The notes: generated by a model from the letters alone, not told the origin. A stretch of DNA of 64,000 nt from Punica granatum (GCF_007655135.1 NC_045134.1:19554568-19618567), one strand, 5' to 3'; positions 52,448-64,000 are shown, counted from the first letter of the stretch. Numbers and translations are program-made.

Positions 52448-52994
52448 CACCGTCCCTCCGATTTACTCGAAAATATGTTTTAGTATACAGAGAAAGAGGA
52501 AGACAAAGAATGAGAGTCGTGGGTCCGACGATCAACGAGTTGCCGAAACAAGCTTCCGACGATTGCGGGGAACTGCTAGAGAAATAGGGAAGGAGTGAGG
52601 ACAAGGCAAAGAGTTTTTTCTTAATTTCATTTTATTTAAAATCTTTTAAAAAAAGAAATTTTAATTTAAAAATCAACACCACGTCAGATGTAGTTTTAAA
52701 TGTTGCCAGCCACATCACCAGAAGCTAACGGCGCTAGAGAGGCAAATCACAGAGTGCACCTGATTGTAACAAATTTGAACGCCATGTACCAAATCTGAAC
52801 CAAAAATTCATTTTGTATCAAAGTGCTACATTCAGCAAATATTTTGCACCAATAGTGTAATTAATTCCATGCCAAAATAAGTTAAACCATGCTAAAGTAA
52901 TCGGTCCCAATATCCAGCAAGTTCAACCATGCCAAATTTTTATAGATGTTGATGTGCACAAGTTCGGTTAAAATGATTATTTTGGCATGATTAT

Positions 52995-53530
52995 CAGGGG
53001 TGTGCACGGGTACTGGGTAGCTCGTATTGAAAATATGGTAGGTTTCGGGTATTAAAATCAGGAACCGGTGAAAATTGGTTTCGATTCCGGTTCTTGCCTA
53101 CAGGGTACTCGGAATCGGTTATTTATTAAAACAAAAAAAGAGAAAAGAGTAAAGTTACTGGCTTCTCTAATGAATCTGAACAGAAGCACTTTGTTGTGTG
53201 AGATTGTATTATGGATGTTTAATTTTATCGATGGATTGATGAGATATATTATTTTTTTTTGTTGTGGATTAATCTAAATTTGATTAATATTCTATTTGGC
53301 GTGATTACTGATTATGTATGTGATATTTTCGGTTTTATTTAGCGAGAGAAAAAAATTTACAAGTTCCAACAGGATACCCGGAACCTGTGGTATAATACAG
53401 GTTCTAAGTAGGTTCCGGTTCCAGGGTTCAACAGGGTAGGGTTCGGTTCCAAAATCTTGAAACATGTCAATTACAGGATATGGTCCAGGTATCGTGAAAA
53501 ATACAGGGTACGCGGAACCGATTACCCCTA
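52995..53530. mobile_element. hAT-type MITE with 8-bp target duplication
   Basis: A 536-bp element beginning CAGGGGTGTGCACGGGTACT and ending CGGAACCGATTACCCCTA, flanked by identical ATGATTAT at 52987-52994 and 53531-53538. An 8-bp duplication and (C/T)AGGGGT termini are diagnostic of the hAT superfamily. No coding capacity. It is nested in the long-TIR element. Confidence 0.85.
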
Positions 53531-54086
53531 ATGATTATTGTCTTTACAATATAATATACTAAACTCCTTTTTTACTTAATGTGATAACAAATATTAATAC
53601 TTTTTATTTTCAAATGACAAACTTTTAACTATTTTAACACTTCTTTTCTGTTAAAAACTCTTTTTAACATTCAAATCAACATACAAATATATAAATCCCT
53701 AATTCAAACTTATAATCATTTAAAGAAGTCATATTTTGGTATATGTGATTTTTTAAAAAAGTCATATTTTGGTAGATGAAGAACATAAGCAAACTATTGA
53801 TTTTTTGAAGTTACTGATATTTTGATAATTGAATATTTGATATTTTGGTAGATGAAGGAAAAAAGCAAACTACGTGATTTTCAGGTTAAATGGTTTACCA
53901 CATCAACGCTATTGACGGCCACGTCCGTAATTTTGATAGCCCAATTAATGATTGATAGATTTGGTATTTGGTATACGGAGAAAAACGTTGTAATATTTTA
54001 GGTCAAAAAATAAAAAAAAATTAGCAGATGAAAAAAGTAATTTAGTTTTTAGGCTATTAACCTTAAAATAAAATATAAAATTAGGG

Positions 54087-54369
54087 TTGCACTGTCTGTG
54101 TCAATCTCTCTGCTCTCTGTGTCTCTGGTCTCTGTATCTGTCCTGCGCCGGCGTCCCCCGTGAGCCCGTCCAGGCGTCGATATCCTCCTCCTCCTCCTCC
54201 TCCTCCTCTCAGGCTCTCCATTGCCGTCGCCCCTCTCAGCTCGGCCGCCTGCGCGTCTCAGCCCTCCCTCTCAGCGACTTTCAGCCCTCGCCGTCCTTCT
54301 GTCCCTCCCAGTGGATCACAGTGGTGTGGCCGTGGGGGACTTGGAGACTTTGAGGGTTCTTTCAATTGA
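54087..54369 (+). promoter_or_regulatory. Probable untranslated first exon of PDCD2
   Basis: GC-rich, pyrimidine-rich stretch with a (TCC)n run at 54183-54208, unlike the AT-rich DNA on both sides. A donor-like 'gaag/gttgaa' near 54370 and an acceptor 'gttacag' at 55097-55103 would make a leader intron of about 730 bp. The region holds an upstream ATG at 54087 with an 88-codon Ser/Leu-rich frame; I read it as leader, not as a gene. Confidence 0.5.
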
Positions 54370-55134
54370 AGGTTGAAAATCCTCGACCATTCAGTTAACT
54401 GGACATAAAAATTTGTACTTTTTTTTTACTTGAATGGCTTCATTTACTTAATTCGGTTTTGATTACGGTTATAGTAATTATATACTTTGTCATGGGCTTG
54501 CCTCAAATTGTTTTGATTTGTGATACTATGGATGTCTTCCGTTCTCAAACATTGGTTCAGAATTGTTGCTTTATGATGCAAGCGGGTGACAAGCATAGCT
54601 TATTCTTGTTCCTTGGTTAACACGTCTGCATCTTATTTTGTTATGTACTAGTCAATTGATGCAAATTTTTTGGTTCGTGAAAGTCGGGATTGATGGTGAT
54701 TGTTTTTGGCTTTTGAGTGAAAGAGTGGTGTATTGAGAACAGACCAGTAAGAATGGATTGGTCAGCTTAGTTTGCAGATACTGAACAGCTCTAATTATTC
54801 GCAGGAAGTCGTTTGCAGAAGGTATTATATTACGCTTGAGAGCTAATGGGGTTTTGCCTAGGTCTCTTCAGGACTAGAGTGACTTACTCGAGCTTCACGT
54901 GTTTTAAAACGTCCCCTTTTAATAGTCTTTCACGGTATCATTCTTGTTCTGGTGTCTGTCAGATGTTTCTTAATTGATGTATCTATTTTTCTTACTGATA
55001 TATAAAATATTTGGATTTCCAGAAATTTGCCTCTTAGTTATAACTTATATTTATCGAATATTTGACTGAATTCTTATTTGTTTGATTGGCTTCGATGTTA
55101 CAGATAACCTAAGTGAAGAAAATTGGTAAAGGAC

Positions 55135-58100
55135 ATGGAGATTGGCGAGGCAGACAACCCTGCAGACATGCTCAAGGGTCTCCAGGTCACATCCTATGAC
55201 AACGAAAATGATGATGATGATGATGATGCAGAACCAGTAGAAGAAGACCCAATTGATGAAGAGGACGAAGATGACGATGGAGATGAGGAACAAGAACCAG
55301 TAACTTTAGGGTTTTTAGAGAAACCAAAGAATAATTGGTCTCTGCTTCGCCAGCTGTTCCCCAGCAAAGCTGGTGGTGTTCCGGTGTGTTAATTTTCATA
55401 TCTTGCCTCTGATCAGCCTTCTCTTTCATCTTGTTCCCCTTCTCTTTTTGCAGGATTTACGGTTGCCCTTCCACAATTTCTTATATGATGAGAAATATAA
55501 GATTGGCAAATTTCCTAGTGAATTATGCTGTTATTAAAAAATTTGTCTGGTCTGGAGGATTTTCTTTTTCTTTTCTTCTAGTTGTAATCTTTTTCCTTAA
55601 CTAAATGCAGGCATGGTTGGTCCCAGATGAATTGCCCTCGGGTAGGGCTTGTGTTTGTGATATATGTGGAGAACCTCTGCAATTTCTGCTCCAGGTATAT
55701 CTGGATTTTGGTTGTTAGGTTGCTTAACAAGGTGTTTGTTGTACATTGAATAGCAATTTGATAGTAATTGGATTTGGGCCCTATCTATCTGGCTTTTTAT
55801 TAGGTTTTGATGATATTTGTGATTAATAATCTATCACTAATTCAACCAGCTTCCCGGTCACATGCCTTGTGATCTTAGAAATGCGCATGGTAAACTGGTA
55901 GGATGTTGGTATGACTTTTTGGGACGTAAGTTCTTGCAGAAGGATGGGTGTTTCTTGGTTTTCATTGTCAAGTCTTCTCTGACTTATGAGTGTATACGAA
56001 TTGCAAAACTCTGATTATGAGTTATTCTGAAAATAGAGCGAGAAAGACTTCGTGGATATTAATTTTGAATATGTAAATTCATAGGTCTATGCGCCACTCT
56101 CTGATAAAGAATCCACATTTCATCGGATACTATACTTGTTCATGTGTCCATCTATGGCCTGTCTGCTTCGAGATCAGCACGAACAATGGAAGCGGTGTCC
56201 CGAAGAAGCATTTCGAAGGTATCCTTTTAGTCATGCCTAGCCTGTCAGCATTTCTGATCCATTTTAATCATCTTAAAAAGTACTCTTTGATTCATAGTTT
56301 TGATTATATTCTGGATTTTCTAGTGTGAAGGTCTTTCGTAGCCAATTGCCCCGATATAATGCTTACTACTCAAGTGATCCACCCAAACATGATGGAACTG
56401 ACAAACCTTCTAGTAGCGGAGGTACCTAATGGAATAAATTTTTTCACCTATAGAATCTATTATTATTAATAAATAGCACATATAAACACACTCTGTTTGA
56501 GCTATGTCCTGGTAAGTTGTTCAGCTGGATTTCTTAGTAGAATGCTTGTTCTATGGAGGTTTCAGAGAAATGAATAGCGACCTTGTCCTCTATATTAAGA
56601 GAAGACAGTGTGGCCCAATGTTATGATTGAATGGAACAATGGACATATTATAATGCCTTGAAATTGAACTCAGATTCCGCTCTGCCTTTCCATCAGGCCT
56701 ATATTCTCCTGACCTGTTAGCTTCTTCATAAATTCTATGAGGTTGTAGTAATATTCTGGAAGAGTCAGTTGCCCTAATTGAGGAACTGTAGCCTAGATGT
56801 GTATGTTCTTACTTAGTTTTGGTTTGATATGGTTGTGTTCATACTCTTACGTACTATTGGTATTTCCCTTGGATCAGCTGCACTTTGTGATTGGTGCGGT
56901 ACATGGAAAGGAAATAAAGTATGTGGTAATTGCAAAAGAGTCCGATACTGCTCAGAGAAGCACCAGGTACCTTCGGGCTTCTGTCACTCTTACAAATTTG
57001 AGAATATAGAGAGAGAGAGAGAGAGAGAGAGAGTGAAAAATCATCCCCCCCCCCCCGGTTTTTCTATTTTCCCGTAAGTAGTGAAAAGATAATTCTCATA
57101 TTGGTTTCTCTCCAACCTGCAGGTTATGCATTGGCGGTCGGGTCATAAAGCTGCTTGTCAACGTCTGAGCATCTCACCTGAATTATCCGAGTCTAGTCCC
57201 AGAACTGGAGAGACTGCTTCAGCTAAAATACAAAGTGGTGAGTGAGATGGAATTTTTTTAGGTATTTATATGTTTTTATTTGGTTGTAGTGTGTCTCACT
57301 GTGTCGGATGATGTGCTTCCATTCAACCAGCATCTACAGGCAGGTGTTATCAGTTTAATCACATACGTTTTTAACAGTGGGCGTGCATCTATTGATGCTT
57401 GCATGTTGATATGAATCGCAATCGTGTTGGTAGTTTCTATTGGAGAAGTGAGTTTAGGCATTGTTTTCTACTGTAGTAGTAGCTAAGCTGTTGGATTTTT
57501 GTATCTTTCCTTAATACTTCTATTTATTCTGCTGATGAAAACAGCTGCAAGCAAGAATTTGTGGCCTGAGTTTGAGATTGTCAATGAGGATGAAAGTGAA
57601 TATGATGCTGAGATGTCCGATGATAATAGTAATGCAAACGCTCTGGTATCATCAAAGAACAATGAAATGGATGAATCAATGAAGTCCCTTATAAACAGTT
57701 TTGAGGTATTGCTTTTTTATTCAGAATCGCTGACTGGGCATGAGCTTCTTTTGCTAAAATTCCTTATGTGGATCACCTTATATTTGACGGTGAACTTAGG
57801 GGGATGGTGATAGAAGAAGTTGGGCCACCTTCCAAGAACGTATTTCCAAAGCCCCCGAGCAGATCCTAAGGTGCATTTATTTTTAACTCGAGAAGAATGT
57901 TCTGGAAATTCTTATTCCCCATCAACTTCCTAGTAATATGTGATTTGCGTGGGTGATGCAGATTGTAAATGATTATGAAATCTATGAAGTTTGTAGATCC
58001 AAACTTTTCATATACTGGGCTTGGCTTGACTTCTGAAAAGCTGGGAACTATCATCGTCTTTCTTTAGTCGCACCTTCATAAACAGATAATGTGAAAGAAG

Positions 58101-58846
58101 CATGTAGTGGATTGTATTTTAGAAGATGTATTTGGTCAATGAAGCATCTTGAAAGTGCAGCTCAACGCCTTCCTTTTCAAGAAGAGAAAGATGGACTACT
58201 TGGAAATACTTTGCCCTCTTCGTTCTCCTTAATACCAAACTGAGTAGCTATGCGTTACTTGCCTATACAGCCCCCCGTCAACAAGAGAGTGCTAGTTAGC
58301 TGATTTTTCCCCTTGTTTGATGGGTGCGCTAGTTAGCTAAAGATTTTTTCTTCTGTGTCAATTTTCTTCTCGTACACTGATATTTAATATATGTTCATGG
58401 TTCCATGTTTTGTATCCTAGAGCAGCTTTTCTTGAGTAAAATGTCTTCTTATGTTTATCCTGGGTGCAGATATTGTCGCAATGTGAGCACGAAGCCTTTG
58501 TGGCCCATGTTGAGTGGGCTGCCATCTAGGGCCGATATTCCAAGATGCAGCTACTGCGGTGGCCCCCGGTGTTTTGAGTTCCAGGTCAATCCTTATCTTG
58601 GTCTAGAGATCCGTCTACCGAGGTGAGTGTTACCTGTTGATTGTTTCTCATCCTTTTGTCTCCTCTCTTGTTCAGGTACTGCCTCAGCTGCTTTACTATT
58701 TTGGCGTAAAGAATGATGCAGACTCGCTTGATTGGGCTATCATTGTTGTCTACACCTGTGAGGCCTCGTGCGAAGGAAGCTTGGCTTACAAGGAAGAGGT
58801 CGCTTGGGTACAACTCGCTGCTCCGACATCTTCCCCCATCTCTTGA
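55135..58846 (+). CDS. PDCD2-family protein with MYND zinc finger
   Basis: Ten coding exons: 55135-55383, 55611-55694, 56085-56218, 56324-56421, 56878-56966, 57123-57237, 57545-57705, 57800-57870, 58470-58584, 58676-58846 (1287 nt, 428 residues, normal for plant PDCD2). The start MEIGEADNPADMLKG leads into a long Asp/Glu-rich stretch. The PDCD2 N-terminal part includes the Cys motif ACVCDICGEPLQFLLQ and the FHRILYLFMCP segment. The MYND finger is CDWCGTWKGNKVCGNCKRVR, YCSEKHQ, HWRSGHKAAC. The PDCD2 C-terminal domain includes RCSYCGGPRCFEFQ and ends in EEVAWVQLAAPTSS. In yeast and animals PDCD2 proteins act as chaperones for ribosomal protein uS5 (RPS2), so a ribosome-assembly role is likely; this is inference. 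All introns are GT-AG. Intron 6 contains a GA microsatellite and a C12 run (57008-57056). Confidence 0.94.
57008..57056. repeat. (GA)n microsatellite and C12 run in PDCD2 intron
   Basis: About 25 bp of GA repeats followed closely by twelve consecutive Cs, all within the intron between 56966 and 57123. Confidence 0.9.
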
Positions 58847-59629
58847 TCTCCCGTTTGCAATTTTGCCTCTTGTCATCTCTAGGCTTAACACTTTTCTAGT
58901 AAAATTTACTTCTTTTGTTTCTTTTGCGGGTGTGAAAGAGCAAACTATTATCATTAGCATAGAAACAGAAGGAAAACCAGAGTTTTGTTTCTCTTAGCAC
59001 GAGCTTTATGTAGTGTTTTGTATTTGAAGTTGCCTCTTTTTGCACTGTATTTCCCTGCGAACTCAAGACGGACTGAATCAGCATATTTGCGATTGATCGG
59101 TGATCACGAAGAGGTTAATTCTCTCGGCTCTATTGAGACTATACTTGGTGGATGTCGGGTTATGGAATCTAGATGCATCGCTGATCTTATGGCATTGTTA
59201 TCAAGGTGGTACTGCCGTGTAATATATAGCGATCCAAATAGGTGAAAAGCTCGAACAAGATCAGGTTCTTTTGGGCAAGGGAAAGATCATGATAGAATCA
59301 TCTGAACCACTCGGCACACTTTCCACATCACCGTATTTATATTCCTATCTTATATAACAAGTCAGAATCAATCGTCTGGACTTTTGGATTCATTAAGAAA
59401 TTTGACATACCAACTTTTTTTTTTTATTACAATAAGAGACTCATGGCCTAGTACAAAGTAATAGAAAGGAAATAAAAAGGCACAAATAGTCTCACTGATA
59501 AAAATCGAACCTGAAATCTCTAAATTATCAGGTGTTATCAGGTGAGAATGTTAGTTACTGCATTTCTTTCTCTTTGATATACTAACTTTAAGAACAGAAT
59601 TTACAGAATCTCTAGCATACAATAATAGG

Positions 59630-59631
<2 letters not shown>
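58847..59631. other. 3' side of PDCD2
   Basis: The first few hundred bp are the likely PDCD2 3' UTR. An 86-codon plus-strand frame (58985-59245) has no domain and its start is inside the presumed UTR, so I do not call it a gene. Confidence 0.4.

Positions 59632-59664
<33 letters not shown>
59632..59664. repeat. Poly(C) run of 33 bases
   Basis: Thirty-three uninterrupted C residues followed by AAAA. This is an exceptionally long C homopolymer for a plant intergenic region. It may be real, or its length may be an assembly artefact. Confidence 0.9.
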
Positions 59665-59666
<2 letters not shown>

Positions 59667-60612
59667 AATCAAGGAATCAAGGTCTTGTCAACTTCTCCAA
59701 TCTTATCAGCTTGGTTGTTGCAACCTAATAACTGCATCCCTTGATGACGGGGAAAGTAACACTATAGGCTTGATTTGAAATGCGATGAGGTTGAATAAAC
59801 GTTTATTTTATTGAGTTTTAAATAGAAATAGTGTTTTGTGAGATCCTTTAAAATTATGATTTGATTACTTTTTACTGTTACAAATATGATTTTCTTCAAC
59901 AAATTGATAACTGCTTATAAATATTGATTTTGTTTATTCTCAATTTTAATTATTAATTTAATTTCAATAATTTTAAATTATTACCTTTATTTATTTTAAA
60001 ATCGAGATTTATTTTTAATAATTATACTTCAACACTTATTTTAATAGTACTCTCATGTCAAGCCTACATCGCCGTACAATTTCCCAAATTTTATGTTTCT
60101 TCTTAGCATCTTCATTTATGGTTATCATTTTTAGGGGAGACTTTCTATGGTGCCCTCAAACATTTTAGGACACCAAAAACAAAAAAGTCAATGTTCAAGG
60201 CACAATTTTTTCGTCCATAATCAATGAATGGCCACTGATAAATAAAAATAAGTACAAGGAAAAATTCCAAAGGGGCAGGTTACATAGACAGAAAATTAGA
60301 GCAGATCCATCGAAATTACTGCAAAGCAAAATTTAAAATTTCATGTGCTGAAGTGCACAAAATAAATACAAATATAAATTTTTTCAAATGTTGTAATTCG
60401 TACTCAATCTCTTGCGACTAAGCTCAATATAAACCTTAATAAAAATTAGAAAATAAAACATAGCGACAATTTATATAAAGACTACTACTATTAAGATAAA
60501 CAAAGCCAAATGAATCTTGGACCAATACCCGATGGAAGAACTATCCACAAATCACATCATCTAATCTAATCAATCAACCAACCCTAAACAGCTAGAGGCA
60601 TAGTTATTCTAA
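59665..60612. other. AT-rich intergenic, nothing recognised
   Basis: About 950 bp without a supported frame, RNA gene or element boundary. Confidence 0.45.
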
Positions 60613-60850
60613 GGCCCCGTTTGGATTTCGAGTTCAATGATTTTAACTTTAACTCAACACACTACACAACAAAAATACATATTTCCAATTCAAAAATTTT
60701 AATTTTAACTTTAACTTTAACTTAACACACTACACAATAAAAACACACGTTTCCCAAGTCAAATTTATAATCACATCTCATTTGTCCTTTTCCACAATCA
60801 AAATCAAAATCAAAATAAAAATAACTTTAACTCTCAATTCAAACCGTCCC
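60613..60850. mobile_element. Tourist-like MITE, 238 bp
   Basis: Ends GGCCCCGTTTGGATTT and AATTCAAACCGTCCC, flanked by TAA on both sides (60610-60612, 60851-60853). The interior repeats 'ttttaactttaactcaaca' and 'cacactacacaa(c/t)aaaaa' twice, in the orientation opposite to the 27235 copy. Confidence 0.85.
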
Positions 60851-61338
60851 TAACCTTCTTCACGTATTGGCATAACTTGTGCTTTTCCTCTGACCCTTTC
60901 TAACTCTTCGAATCTGTATTTCCCCACAGGCTTAGTCTGCCTTTCCTATGGTTTCATTCACACATTACCTCTCTCATGGATCGGCTCAGATTCATAGCAT
61001 TAAGTTCAAGCGACAACTGATTCTGCCCGATGAATGAACAAGCTCGAATCCGATAATTCGCTGCTCTCAGATTTTAAAGACCAAACCGCGGCTCAAAATA
61101 CTGAAAATGGAACTCCAATACGGAAAATTAAACTCCTACTTGCCAGTACGCACGCGAACATCTCCTTCACACACTGTACATTTAATACCAGTAATTTCCC
61201 CACTTTTGCCTCTCCCGCAAACAAAGGATCCGGCACCTTTTTTTGTGCAAAAATACGTACAAAGCCTTTAAAATGTACAATAGTATCTCTATAACAAAAG
61301 GAAAAAAACTTGTATGCATGCTGCTACTGGTGTGTTAA
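60851..61338. other. 3' region of the NET1 gene
   Basis: About 490 bp, right part probably the 3' UTR of the minus-strand NET1 gene. The 86-codon plus-strand frame (61034-61294) has no domain. Confidence 0.45.
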
Positions 61339-64000
61339 TCATTCGATCACCTTCGGAGCACAAGCACAAAAGGGAACCGCCTTCTTACGCCTCGGGTCGT
61401 TCCTGTTGTGGGTCCTCAGCCCGCCGCCGTAGAGATAGTCCCGCAGAAGCACTCTCTTGCTCCTCTCGTCCATGACCACACTGCTCGTATCCTTGCTTTC
61501 GTTCCCGTCCTCGAGCTTCAGTAACAGAAACTGAATTCTCTGCAGCTCCAATTGGATCCTGCCAATCTTCTCCGACCCCCTCCGAGCCTGCTCCGAGACC
61601 CTCCTCCTACTGACACCTGCCCTGTCATTCTCATCGGGTTCTTCCTCTAGATTCTTTGCCAATATACGATTCGCATTAAAAAGCTTCGCTATGGCCGCCT
61701 CGGCTTCTTCCAGCTGCCCCTTCACAGCATCGTACTCGAACCCTCTAGCTTTCCCCATCTCACCCCTATTCTTCTTCTTCTCGATGGCTTCTACCTTCCT
61801 CTTTAGGTCCTCGAGGGTTATCTGCAGGTTTGTCAGTTTCTGCACGTCGGAGTCGAGCCGTTCAAGGACCTTCACTCTCCTCTTCCCACCACCTGATTGA
61901 TTATCCGAGAAGCTTTCAGAGATCTCCAGCTTATCGAGAAGCGAGTCAGTCGAAGGGTTCAGGCTCCTGTGCTCCTTTCGCACTTCGGAATTATGGAAAT
62001 TATCCACTGAGATTTTACTTTTCCCAAGTTTCGGGTCCCTGCTTGTGTCCCACAGCTCGAGCACTTGATGATCATCGGGCTCAAGAGTCCCTCTCCTACT
62101 TATGCCATAGGATGAACACTCAGAGGCCTGATCAAGAATGATGTCTTTAGTCATGAGTCTTCCTTCCGCTGCATCAGAATCTCGCACGGGGGCTGAGCTT
62201 GGGCCTTCCAGTTTCCCAAGCTTCTCCAGTAGTGCTGTCTCCATAGCCCTGATTCTTCTTTCTAAGTCATGCATCGACTGGAGATCCTGAAACAAATCCA
62301 GTATGATTGATAAATTAATGAAATCTTAGAGGGAGGCAAACAGGTATGATAAACTACCAAAGTTACACACCGACATGTAGAGCTGACAAGCAAGAAAAAC
62401 CTAGAATAAATGCTACGCGCTTAAATTTTGAGCTCATTCATCCGAAATAATAAAATCTTGTAAAAATCCAATGAGCACCAAAATATTGCAAATAATGATA
62501 GGTGCTTACATAAATTGACCAAAGCTCGTTGCAAAGGATAAAATAGAACTCGACTACAACTTAGAGCATAAGACGTGGACTCCAGTTGTATAATTGAAAA
62601 TTGTTACTGAGAGTGAGCATTAAAAATCAATTACCAGATATACCTTATGCACAACAAAAAAACGAGATCACACACGCAACACCTCAATTACGACCACCAT
62701 TTCTCGTTATATTCTTGATCCAATTTCAAAAGTACCTGGCAGTAAATAATGATCATAGTACAAATTACAAATAATTACCTCGTGTCCTTGATCATCTGCT
62801 TTGTTTTGTTTATCCTGATTGACAGATCTTCCGAGTGATACCACGCTGTCCCTTAAGGAAGCAAATGCTGATAAATGAGCAGCAAGTTTAGAATTCAGCT
62901 CAGCATTTTCTCCTTCCAAACTTCCAACCTTTCTCTCGAGAATTTCCGTTTCCAGGCATCCTGATTCTCTCACAGCTTCCAACTCTTCTGAAGTCTCATG
63001 AATTTTTTCTTCAAATAACATTTCACGAACTTCAGAGACAATTACTCTGCCAAAAACAGACCCATACTCTTCTTTCAGATCTTTCAATTCCTTCTCCAGC
63101 TTGAGTTTCTTGTTCTCCATGACATTGATCGTCTCTGCGGCTTTGGAGAGTTTCTTCTCCAACTGTCCCAACATTTCTTTCTCATTCGCAATCTCACAGT
63201 TTAACTGTTCATTAACTGAAGTAACCGATTTCACCTCATTTTCCGACTTCTCTAGTAATCCCTCGAGTTCTAACTTCTCCATTCGAGTGCTCTCCAAGTT
63301 GCTTTCTAGTTCCTTCTCCAGCTCACGTTTCTTGTTCTCTATCACATTCATTGTCTCTGTGGCTTCCAAGAGTTTCTTCTCCAACTGCTCCACCATTTCC
63401 TTCCCACTTGCTATCTCGCAGTTTAACTGTCCATTAACAGAATTAACTGATTTCACCTCATTTTCTGACTTCTCCAGCAAGCCCTCAAGTTCTAACTTCT
63501 CTGCTTGAAGTTTCTCCAAATCGCCCTCCATCGCTTTAATCTTCTCGCGCAAGCTGCCATTAACAAAATGGACTTTCTCCAGTTCCTGAACCAGCCGTCT
63601 GAGTACCAGAAAATTCTGACGAGCAACATCTTGGAGAATAATTGAAACAGTAGCTTGAGATAATTTTTCACTCAAGACAGCATGACTTTCCTCTTCCAGC
63701 CAGTGTTTCTCTTCAAGAACCGCACGGTTCTCTTCCTTCAACTGCTCAAAAGCTGCCCCAGTGCACGTAAGCCGCTCGTGCAGGATCTTCATTTCAGATA
63801 TCATCACTTCTTCTCGGCAGATTCCCTCTAAGACTTTTGATCTCAGTTCTTCACTTGTCTCAAGAATCATGTCAAACTCCGCTTGCAATAAAAGGAACTG
63901 CTCCATTTGAACCCTAAGATTCTGATGGAGGTCATATCTCTCAGCCGAAAGACCAGCTGCCTCTGCTTCCATTTGCCTCAGTAGCGTGTTGAACACCGAT
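61339..64000 (-). CDS. NET1 (KIP1-like) actin-binding coiled-coil protein, partial
   Basis: C-terminal portion of a NETWORKED-1 protein; the gene runs off the right edge, so the start, and the N-terminal NAB actin-binding domain of this family, are not in view. Two exons are visible, 62779 to beyond 64000 and 61339-62286, joined in phase 0 by a GT-AG intron. About 722 residues are seen. The first exon opens with SVFNTLLRQMEAEAAGLSAE and is almost continuous coiled coil. The last exon has DLQSMHDLERRIRAMETALL, then VQKLTNLQITLEDLKRKVEA, FEYDAVKGQLEEAEAAIAKL, RRRVSEQARRGSEKIGRIQL, and LLRDYLYGGGLRTHNR near the end, all strongly typical of NET1A-D C-termini. Known NET1A decorates actin at plasma membrane and plasmodesmata. 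There is an in-frame tandem duplication of 74 residues in the coiled coil (about 63058-63501). Confidence 0.93.
63058..63501 (-). repeat. In-frame 2 x 222-bp duplication in NET1 coiled coil
   Basis: The peptide KLELEGLLEKSENEVKS occurs twice, 74 residues (222 bp) apart, and the flanking stretches (QLNCEIA, LEKKL, ENKK) match in order. The DNA is also clearly similar, for example 'ttctaacttct' phrases at 63490 and 63268. The duplication is phase-neutral and keeps the heptad pattern. Confidence 0.85.

Larger units (their letters stand above)
51522..54062. mobile_element. Long-TIR DNA element of about 2.5 kb, Mutator-like or unknown
   Basis: About 190 bp at each end are inverted copies. Left (51522-51715) starts GGGTAAATAACATAAAAA and contains GACGTGGCCGTTAATAGCG; right (about 53868-54062) contains CGCTATTGACGGCCACGTC and ends AGGCTATTAACC. 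The copies are diverged. The interior holds a minisatellite and two hAT-type insertions but no transposase frame. Long TIRs suggest a Mutator-type non-autonomous element, but no clear target duplication was found. Confidence 0.55.

Noticed and set aside
54087..54353. 88-codon Ser-rich frame as a gene
   Set aside because: Low-complexity TCC repeat translated as serine; better explained as an untranslated leader of PDCD2.
58985..59245. 86-codon frame after PDCD2
   Set aside because: Sits in the presumed 3' UTR, with no domain and no promoter-like sequence.
61691..62141. Plus-strand frames opposite the last NET1 exon
   Set aside because: Antisense shadows; the minus-strand frame carries the NET1 C-terminal motifs.

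Overview
The window is nuclear DNA of a flowering plant, most likely a eudicot. The genes are split by short AT-rich introns, they belong to plant-specific families (FORKED/VAN3-binding, NET1, plant NEK), and the spaces between them hold Tourist, hAT, Mutator and Helitron-type elements plus a chloroplast DNA insertion. The species cannot be fixed from the sequence alone. The MITE family seen at 27.2, 48.7 and 60.6 kb weakly suggests Myrtales, but that is an impression from memory.

Layout. 0-7.4 kb is a transposon graveyard: an unassigned repeat-like stretch, a Mutator-like transposase remnant, a 356-bp Mutator foldback MITE with a perfect 9-bp target duplication, a GRF zinc-finger remnant, and a broken PIF/Harbinger element with both its Myb/SANT and transposase parts. 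8.1-8.5 kb holds a short Helitron-like element. 9.5-14.8 kb holds two convergent genes: a LIFEGUARD/BI-1-type membrane protein (+) and a FORKED/VAN3-binding-type protein with a PH domain (-). 14.8-20 kb is intergenic with a MITE, microsatellites and a SINE. 20.1-24.3 kb holds two TE-derived coding modules on the minus strand (En/Spm-like, then L10-interacting-MYB-like) that splice together in frame and may form one 707-residue protein.

25-33 kb is an AT-rich repeat island. It includes a hAT-type MITE, a Tourist MITE and two Helitron-like elements with 3' ends pointing outward. 33.6-36.2 kb has a small DUF761 protein gene (+) converging on a 2-oxoglutarate/Fe(II) oxygenase-like gene (-). 36.2-42 kb is repeats plus a decaying coiled-coil gene. 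42.3-46.7 kb is a 13-exon NIMA-related kinase gene (-). 48.7-54.1 kb is repeats again: a head-to-head Tourist pair, a plastid ycf1 insertion, and a 2.5-kb long-TIR element with hAT copies inside it.

55.1-58.8 kb is a PDCD2/MYND-finger gene (+). 61.3 kb to the right edge is the C-terminal half of a NET1 (KIP1-type) actin-binding coiled-coil gene (-).

The host genes look like ordinary, unlinked housekeeping or cell-biology genes; I see no operon-like or pathway logic connecting them. I found no clearly new biological system. The best leads are the possible double-domesticated fusion gene, the GC splice donors in the kinase gene, the inverted Helitron pair, and the partial exon copy inside the LIFEGUARD intron. 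Exon boundaries were set by eye from GT/GC-AG sites and frame continuity, without transcripts.
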